Source of the DNA: Diaporthe sp. PMI_573
Lineage: Eukaryota > Ascomycota > Sordariomycetes > Diaporthales > Diaporthaceae
DNA: 64,000 nt
NCBI GenBank assembly: GCA_021399435.1
Contig: JAJTUP010000020.1
Span: forward strand, 434,001 to 498,000
Direction of reading: 5' to 3'
Below, piece by piece: positions 56,501 through 64,000 of this stretch. The notes under the pieces were generated by a model, which saw nothing but the letters and a program-made list of their open reading frames with translations, made no database searches and had not been told where the DNA came from. The number at the start of each line of letters is the position of its first letter. The first letter of the stretch is position 1. A program made the position numbers and the translations under genes.

Positions 56501-58925
56501 TCAGATATGCTTCTCAAAGCGTGCTGGCTCGGACACGAACCACTTGTTGACGTCCTCCTCGATCTCGGCGCAGATCCGCAAACAACTATGCAATATTCAA
56601 GTGGGGCTATTCGACCGCTCCATCTTGCTATTCAGACCAACAAACCAGGTGTCATAAAGTTATTCCAGGAGAAACACACTCGCCTGTGCTTAGATGATCC
56701 CGTCCTGCCAGACATTCTGAGCACTTGGGCCAGCCAAGAGGTTACCGAGCTCCTGCTTGCCAATGGATTCAAGGCTGATACAAAGGCCGAGTCTGGATGG
56801 ACAGCATTTCACTCTACCTGTGGACAAGGCCGACCGAATATTGCGGGTCTTTTGGTTACCCGGAGACCCGACTTGGTCAATTCTGCCGGCTCGGACTTGG
56901 CTCCAGTTTTTCTCTGTTCAGTGCATGAGAATATCAGGACCATGAAAGTGATGCTTGAACATGGTGCAGATGTGCACACCTTCCCTTCTGATGCTGATGG
57001 AAACGCCCTTTTCTACGCGGTACAGAATGACCGACTCGACATCTGCCAGCTACTGCTGGAGCACAAAATTGACGTCAATTACAAAGTCGAAGGAAACAAG
57101 CCGCCAATCATCGCTGCTTTCTCCTGCAGCCCAAAGAACCGCTTCAAGATTATCAGACTTTTGCTCGACCACGGCGCAGACCCAGAGATAGTGGAAGGTA
57201 TTGGCCCTAGGATGTGGGGACGGACGGCACTTCTAGTTGCTTGCGCCTTGGGATCATCAGATGCGCCAGAAATTGTCAAATCTCTCTTGGACCGCTCAGT
57301 TGCCACCAATGTCAGGGATTCCGAAGGCTGGACCCCAATCTTTACGGCTGCATGCTTTGGGCGGGTCAACAGCATGATGCTTTTGATCGACGCCAAAGCC
57401 GACATGTACGCTACGTGCGGCGATCAAAAATGGAACGCCCTGCAAGCTGCCAGTGCTTTTGACGAGCCCGAGGCGGCACGCCTTCTTCTTGACAAGGGCA
57501 TGGATCCATTCGAGAAATATGAAGCCTTTTCCAGTGCCTTGCAGCTATGTGCTCGAACCAACAAGCCTGAGCTTCTGAAGGCAATGTTGGAGCTTTCAGG
57601 GGAGCAAAAAGAGATGGCGATGAGCCTGGCACTTCTCGATGCAGTCCTCTCCTCGTCTTCAGAGGCTGTAAGACTTCTATTGGACGAGGGGTCGGGTGTG
57701 GATCATATCCATGACAAGAGAACGTTGATTAGCTTCGCTCTGGAAACGGGGAAAGAGGACATAATTCGCATGCTCCTCGAGTTCCGTCCCAACCTAGACC
57801 ATGAGGAACTGGGCGACAAAACACTCCTTCACTTCATTCGCACAGAAACTACTGTGCCGTCACTCAAGCTCCTTATTAATGCAGGGGCAAGGATAGATGG
57901 TCTCGACAAAAACAAGGATTCGCCTCTGACCTACGCTGTGGGTTGTGGAAACATCGATGCTGTGAAGTACTTGCTCACGAAGCCAGCGGCCCGTCTCACC
58001 ATCAATATCTGCGCCAGCGAGGGCACGCCTCTTCATCAGGCTTGTATATATTCATCGCCCCAAATGGTCAGGTTGCTAATCGAGAACGGCGCGGATCCAG
58101 ATCAGAGAGACGAGATGGGTCGGAAGCCCGTCCATATCGCCTGCTCCAAGTCATTAGGGCTGCTAGATGCGCTCAACCTTTCAGATCAGGACTTTACGAT
58201 CAAAGACAAGCTTGGATGTGTCCCGCTGCATCTTTGTGTGTTCAGTGATGAGCTAGAATTAGTGAAGAACGTGCTAGAAAGATCGAAGGTGGCGGGCCTC
58301 GACATCAACATAAGGGACAACGATGGGTGGACACTCTTACTATGGGCAGCACGCATGATTCACTTTGACAAGGTCATTGACTTTATTTTGGATAGCGGTG
58401 CGGATCTTGGAGCAAGAGGACACGTTCATCATGATTTCAACAAGATGGGGGATCAGCAGTGGTCGGCCAGTGACGTTGCAGCGTACCATGGACTTTTTGA
58501 CCTTGCTGATAGGCTTGAAAATGCTGTTCCTGGTACTTTCAGAAATAGATTTACCAGTCTGGGACAAAAGAGTGGCAAGGACGAGCCCAAAGTCTACTGC
58601 AAGGGTTGCACACTGGTGAGTCCACATTCGCATTACGCAGTGTGTGTCTGCTGAGAGTCTAACGCGTGGGATGCAGAGTTGTCTCGGACCGTACGCGACT
58701 TGCGAAGAATGCACCTCTTTCGTTTTGTGTTTCAAATGCTATAATTCAAGGGAAGCACTGCACCCAAACCACCATTTCGAAATCAAACTCGGCGAGCGAG
58801 ATGATGGAGAAGACAATTTGCCAACCAAGGCCGCCGAGGTACCGTCCAGCGCTAAAGATCTGCATGAAGAGTATCGAATAGAGGAAATACTTGACGACGA
58901 GATCGTGAGTAACGATGAGGACTAG
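53508..58925 (+). CDS. NLR-like protein: dead SERAC1-like domain, degenerate NACHT-like region, ankyrin repeats, ZZ zinc finger; one frameshift
   Basis: Exons 53508..53620, 53692..53959, 54043..54105, 54160..54225, 54287..54514, 54596..54681, 54753..58615 and 58677..58925 link into one architecture of about 1640 residues. The N-terminus is SERAC1-like (IVAIHDIGGHQRKTWT; ARIMLYGYDTS), but the nucleophile elbow reads FICHGIGGLIVK, Gly replacing Ser, and the GTPHRG block is absent. The central region (EAHHVETLQWLSS; FVIGGLDQCD as Walker-B-like) aligns with a NACHT, but the P-loop reads GCLVHIRSDANAIRSA, with no GKS/T. At least twelve ankyrin repeats follow. The end has C-x2-C pairs and HPNHH typical of a ZZ zinc finger. 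At about 56248 one extra base shifts the frame: LPIASHLG continues as LVRILETKHPED. Either the gene is broken, or this is a base error, or two genes are present. Confidence 0.75.
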
Positions 58926-59673
58926 GATAACAGGAAGACACTGTGCAGACATACCTGACAGCCTCAGAGGTCGTCATTCTGTCGGTTGGTCTGCGGAAAC
59001 GGAAACCTTGAGTATATAGTAGCCGGAACTTCGGACTGTAAGAGATGGGACATTTCCTGGAGGGCATCCAATGTGATTTAAATACATACATTCGCATAGT
59101 TACGAAACATGAATCATAGGTGTCAGGACTATGATCCTGCTTTGTGCCCTCTGAAGTTGATTGAGGATGATGGAGCCATCCAGGAGTTACTCCTGCCAAT
59201 CCTACAGACCCGATTTCATTCCCAACCCTGTTTTGTACAGTTTAAGCGCAAATCGTTGCTGATCCTAAACCGAAGAGTGAAACATATAGAAAGACTGGAA
59301 CGGGGTGGGCTCAATTTTGAGCATGCTTGCAGGGCATTAACATGAAGAGACCCCGCGGGCTTTTTGTATAATGTTGAAACACTGCTGAGTGGCTCGAGTT
59401 TATTGAAGAGGCTGGATCTCGCCAAGGAGTATACTGGTCAGCTACTCTTTCGTCACAATCTTTGACTGACTACTGCCAAAGCCGTTCACAAGACATTCAA
59501 TGTTCGACAATATACTCTATGGTCACATCGGCCAATTTGGCTAGACGAAAACTCCAAGAAGATATTAGGAGCAAGCAAAATGTCCATGGGTTTGGACATC
59601 CAGAATGACCACGTCCTGCATGGGGAGTTTCGCACTAAATTATTCTATTCCGCCATTCAACGGCGCTCCAAGT
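58926..59673. other. Intergenic region between convergent genes
   Basis: 750 bp. Only short frames; no RNA gene or repeat was seen. Confidence 0.4.
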
Positions 59674-61216
59674 TCAAATCTTGATTCCCAATCGTGGTCC
59701 CACCTTGAGTGTCCTCGAGAAAGCGAGTAAGGCCGAGCCCCCAACCAGCACGATGGCCGCCCAGACCCAACTGGCATTATAAGACGCAAAAGCTCGCTGT
59801 AGCACCCCACTGATCGGACTACCTACCAGTAGGCCCAACGACATGATCGAGAAGGCCATGCCGAACCGTGTCCCCATGACGCTCATATCCCCAGTCAAAC
59901 GCACGAAGATCGTCGGCTGCAGGGCAAAGAACGTCCCGGTGAAGAAACCGTAGACGACCGAGACCACAAAGACGCCGGCCACGTTCTTGACGCCGATGAA
60001 GCTAAGACTAGTCGCGGCTAAGATCACTGTTGTTACGATGATCATGTTCATGGGGCCCATTATGTCTGCCAGGTGAATATTCGGGATGATGCGTCCGAAG
60101 ATGGAAGCCAGATTCACGACTGCCAGCAGGTAGAAAGCCGTGGTCTCGGAGGTTATTCCCATCGCGACTGCGAAACTCTCGACGTAGAAGAAGGGCGTGT
60201 ACAAGCCCAGGAACACGGTGAGATACGCAAAGATCAGCGCCACGTAGGGCCAGTCGGTGAGCGATTCCCGGTGCACGAGGGCCCGGCGCTTGGCCGACGC
60301 GCCAGGCCCGCGCAACACGATATTGCAGATGGCCAGCGTCACCAACACAATGAGGGCAGTCGCGCGGACCGTCCAGGCGAATCCGATAGTCGGCAGCAAA
60401 TTTTTGACGACGATCGGGAAGACGACACTGCAACCCACTCCCGAGTCAGAATCATTGAGACGGTATACGCAAGGCGGTGGAGGAGGGTTCACGGTGGAGA
60501 GAGAAATGGGGCTATCAAATTATACTGACCCGCCAACGCCGCTCCCACAAGCAGCAATGCCGTTCGCGATGGGCAGCTTCGTGTTGAACCAGTACGCCGT
60601 GATGGCGACCGACATGATCGACAGACACCCGCAGCCGATGCCGATGCAGAACCCCTGCGCGAGGAGGAGCTGCCAGAACTCGGAGCAGATGCTCTGCATC
60701 AGCGTGCCGAATACGACGAGCAGCGACCCGGCGCCGAGCAGGTAGCGGTAGTAGCCGGCATCGTAGATGGGCCCCGTCACGAACCCGAGGAAGACGAGCA
60801 GGAAGCTCTGGACGGAGCCGATGGTCGAGATCTCGAAGGCGGTGTAGCCTTTCAGCAGGCTCGTCTCGTAGTATGCCTGGAAGGTGCCGTAACTGGAGAG
60901 GAGGCCTGTTCGCGTTTGTCCCCGTCAGTATGCGTTATCGTGCCGGCGGACGTGAGCAGGGTCGAGTGTTTGGGGTTGATGCACACTCACCCCATGTGTT
61001 GAAGTAGAGGAAGAAGGCGCCCACGACCTGAAGCCATGCCTGTAGCCCGCCATTGGGTATCGTGCGTGCCGGCTTAACCTCGGGCGTTGAGGAGGACGTC
61101 TCGGTGATGTCTTTCGGGGCTTCCTTCTCTACAGCATCGTATGAAGCCGCAGGCGATGCCTGGTTCTCAACATCTTGCTCCGTCGAAGCAGCCATGACAG
61201 CAGCTTGTGTTGACAA
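59674..61216 (-). CDS. Major facilitator superfamily transporter, monocarboxylate (MCT) type
   Basis: Three exons on the minus strand (61216..60991, 60905..60530, 60427..59674) give 451 residues; Met8 is an alternative start. A 50-residue charged N-terminal tail precedes GGLQAWLQVVGAFFLYFNTWGLLSS, the typical start of fungal MCT-like carriers, where FNTWG is a family signature. About twelve hydrophobic segments follow, with the TM4-5 motif ANGIAACGSGVGGVVFPIV spanning the second splice site. Transporters of this subfamily move monocarboxylates or, near biosynthetic genes, small metabolites across the plasma membrane. The substrate is unknown. No biosynthetic partner is visible except the hydroxylase fragment at the window end, more than 2 kb away. 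Confidence 0.9.
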
Positions 61217-63552
61217 ACGTCCAGAGTTCCACGATTCCTGGCTCGAAACTCACTAGGCCTGGTTGTCCGATCCTGTCGACGCGGCACCCAAACGAGGTCA
61301 ATCCTCCGGAGCGAGGGTCATGTATCGGACCTTGGTTAACGCGCTTGTCTTCAGGTGTATCATGTGGCAACAAGGGCGCAGGGGAACTACCGGATATGAT
61401 CAGTACTGTGGTATGCAGAACCTGCATGCATGAGTAGTAAACATTGAGCAATGCTACAGTAATATCGTACCAGACCAAAAAAAATTATCTCACCTATCAG
61501 GTGTTATGTTGGTCCCCTATTTCTTGGCCGCTTTTGGCCGCAGTCAAGCCGGCAGATGGAGACCCGCCGCAGGCGGACTCCACACATTGACAATCTGGGT
61601 ATATTCACCGGGCCCAAGGAGGCGAAATGATTGCCTGTCATACCACACCACAGGATCCTCTCCTTTTGTGGAAGGAGGTAGTAGAGATACGAAGGCCAGG
61701 AAAACGCCGCCGAGGCAGGCAAGGCTCTTTGATCTGGGACCCATGTTTGTTCTTCGAAACCCGCGTCGGGTAGCATCGTCAATTAAGCGAAGCCCCGCTG
61801 GCCCTATCGATCCATGGTGGCTGGGCGCCCTTGTTCCTCGGCACTGCAGATGACGTGCGCCACGCGGGCGCGAGGGTTGATGATATGCAAATGTTGACAA
61901 TGGCACGTTGCCATGTTTGCGCGTCGGTGAATTGTTTGACTGTGTAGTATGTTGGCCATGTCCTCACTGAAGAAGTTCACCTTCACCTCTGATGCACCGG
62001 CGTTAAGATACACCGTCCACGGGTTGAAGAATGGATAAACACATGTCCGACTGCGCCTCAACTCTTAATCCCAGCATTTGAACAGTGGGTACGGTACTGC
62101 ACTGTGTATCACATGGAATTCCCCGTGGCATGGTAAGTTCTGATCTGTCGATTGTTCATGTGGAGCTCCGGTAGCTTGTCGCAAAATTGGGTCTCAGATC
62201 ACAGCATGGATCTCGCTCGCGCCCGCCCGCACAGCGACCGCCAAGTCTTTAAGGCCTGGAGTGTACGTACACTGGAGGGACTATCCCACGCATCCCATGT
62301 CCCACAATGCCCAAGATTCCACAGTTGGAGGTTTTCATCTCTCAATTCTCGTACGGCGGGTCCACCCGAAGGGCGGCAGCGACACCCGAATTCGCCTGCG
62401 GATCAAGGCCCCACCGCGAGTTTCTGGGACGACCCGTTCGTTGTTAGCTTGGAGTAGGCAGATATTTGTGAGGCTAGCTGTGATTTACAATGCTTGATAA
62501 TAGTCATGGCACGATCTACTGTGTAGTCGGCTCACATAGATCGGCTGATAATATTTTGTGGCCTAATTTCCAGATTCCCTGGGACGGCCCGTGGGGATGT
62601 ACCAGCTACAAGTGCAGAATTTTGCATAGGCGCGTTCGGATTCCCCGCGTCCCTCGGGACAAGCAATCTGATCCGGCCGTTGTGCCCCAGGGCCAAGAAC
62701 CCCTGCCCAGAGATACCATCAGCCCAGAGAGGAAGGTTGGTAAGAGAGGCCGCAGCGTGGCGTCTATGTGATATGCTAATTCCTCAATTGTTGGGAGCCC
62801 TGACAATGCCAGCACGAGTAGTAAGTCAGTCAGTCAGTCCGTCGATGTCTACACTATCTTGCAAAGACGTGACATCGGAGTTCCCGGTGCGCCGTTCTAA
62901 TTGTTATGCATGTTCACTAGACCCGACGGCTCGCAAACTAGTGTGCAAGCTGTCAAGTGTCAACTCCAGGGCTGGCTACCGCGACGGTTGGCTTGAACGG
63001 CTAAGCCCCGGCACTGCAGATCTGGGGCTGGAAGGCCCTGTGGGGGGGGGGGGGAACAGAGGATCCACCTGGAGAGGAAAATGGCAGGGTGGTATTCTCT
63101 GTTTCACTACCTAAAACGGCAACCTCCTAAGAGATGTCACATTTTGACACCTGCGAGCAGGGTCAGGGCGTTCTCGGCGTCCCATAGCAGCTTTTGTGGG
63201 GAACCTTGGAAGCACGATGTGACTCGCGTGGTTCAGTGGGCCGTGGCTCTTGAGATCCTGTTTATCGAGAAGATCTTATCACGCGGGACAGAACCAGACC
63301 GTTTGGCCAGATCCGTCTGCGCATCTGGGACGAACCGTCCCAAGCAATTAGTGCCCTGTGACCCTTCGAAAGGATCCAAGGATCCACCCAAATGCTTGAG
63401 TACCTGCCTATCCCGTGCAGTCTCCCGCATGATCATCTGGTCTCAGTGCATTTTCGGGTTGGCTCGCCAAGTATCTACATGCGTGGACGACTTGTGAACT
63501 CTGGATTACGAAGCAACGTAGCAATAATAATGATACAATTTCTATTCCAGTC
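61217..63552. other. Long gene-poor region
   Basis: 2.3 kb with no convincing gene on either strand. It contains a short (GTCA)n stretch (about 62823-62838) and a G12 run (about 63041-63053). Several frames of 60-140 codons stay open but have no recognisable protein. It may hold relics of an older element; I see no terminal repeats. Confidence 0.45.
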
Positions 63553-64000
63553 CTATGCAAAGACCGTGGCCAAGTAATCCCTCCAGCCATTTCCGTCCCC
63601 CACATACCCGATATACATGTCCGGACGAATGACGACAGTGAATGACTCGTCGGGTCCGATCAGGACTGACCTGAAGGCCTCCCCGGTCGACGGTGACCCG
63701 GCAGCGCTTGCAGGGAGCAACGCCATGACCCTGGCAATGTCCCCGAAGCTGGATGTACTTCCCTCTTCAAGTGATCCGCCGATCGAAAGGACAAGGTATT
63801 TGCCGTACTCGACGATAGAGTACAGGCGAGTGGCTTCTTGTGAGGCGCCGGCCACAGGCGTAAGCTCAAGGTCAGGGCATCGCTTTCCAGCTATCCAAAG
63901 TCCCCTGCTGGAGACATGGATAAGCTCTGACCCTACTTCGTCATAGGAAACACCCATTCCTAGCGAAACTTTATCAGCAAGATCCACACAGGGGTTCTCG
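63553..64000 (-). CDS. C-terminal part of an FAD-dependent aromatic hydroxylase (phenol-2-monooxygenase type), truncated by the window edge
   Basis: Only the last ~149 codons are present, read on the minus strand from the edge to the TAA-type stop at 63553. The segment is the thioredoxin-like C-terminal domain of class A flavin monooxygenases: GKRCPDLELTPV (the usual GxRxPxxxL start), YLVLSIGG, and the final VVIRPDMYIGYVGDGNGWRDYL, in which RPDxYIGY is characteristic. The FAD- and substrate-binding domains lie beyond 64000. The family hydroxylates phenols, polyketide aromatics and related compounds. The identity of the substrate is not accessible here. Confidence 0.75.
   Translation of the reverse strand, partial: ENPCVDLADKVSLGMGVSYDEVGSELIHVSSRGLWIAGKRCPDLELTPVAGASQEATRLYSIVEYGKYLVLSIGGSLEEGSTSSFGDIARVMALLPASAAGSPSTGEAFRSVLIGPDESFTVVIRPDMYIGYVGDGNGWRDYLATVFA

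Noticed and set aside
1..64000. CRISPR arrays, bacterial operons, riboswitches or replication origins
   Set aside because: Intron-rich eukaryotic genes throughout; no spaced direct-repeat arrays of CRISPR type were seen.

Overview
The window looks like a chromosome segment of a filamentous ascomycete (Pezizomycotina, most like a Sordariomycete). Most genes carry short introns of about 40-125 nt with GTRAGT-type donors, CTRAC/CTGAC branch points and YAG acceptors. The gene families are typical of moulds: a HET-domain protein, a DUF3176 protein, a CBM1-tailed esterase, an NRPS, a fungal squalene-hopene cyclase and ankyrin NLR-like proteins. Gene ends were set by hand from splice sites and reading-frame continuity.

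Layout. 0-6 kb: the 3' end of a trypsin-like (GDSG) protein, a SidF/SidL-type siderophore N-acyltransferase, and a secreted CE1 esterase with a CBM1 tail. 6.6-11.2 kb: a divergent cytochrome P450 / squalene-hopene cyclase pair, probably a small triterpene cluster, in which the cyclase has an in-frame TAG. 11.4-17.7 kb: a DUF3176 membrane protein and a secreted subtilase. 17.9-24.4 kb: a 1416-residue NRPS divergent from a tail-anchored sulfotransferase-fold protein; the NRPS condensation and terminal carrier domains have lost key residues. 24.7-32.2 kb: a secreted GMC oxidoreductase, a HET protein and an amidase. 32.7-43.2 kb: a decayed Zn2Cys6 regulator, an unknown protein, a small cysteine-rich secreted protein, a yellow/royal-jelly-type protein, a single-TM protein, a J-like protein without HPD, a 15-bp minisatellite and a GPI-anchored protein.

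45-59 kb is the most unusual part. A SERAC1-type alpha/beta-hydrolase gene carries a 1850-bp Fot1/pogo transposon inside one of its introns. Next to it lie an ankyrin-subtilase fusion, an unknown protein, and a very large NLR-like gene. The NLR-like gene encodes a catalytically dead SERAC1-like domain, a degenerate NACHT-like region, ankyrin repeats and a ZZ zinc finger. Lipase-like, protease and NLR-like architectures side by side resemble fungal non-self recognition or cell-death loci. This is an inference from domain content.

59.7-64 kb: a monocarboxylate-type MFS transporter, a long gene-poor stretch, and the 3' end of an FAD aromatic hydroxylase running off the edge.

Several otherwise well-conserved genes are interrupted by one stop or one frameshift (GDSG protein, cyclase, sulfotransferase, transposase, NLR-like gene), while many neighbours are intact. 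This may be real decay, RIP-like mutation or base errors in the assembly; the sequence alone does not decide.
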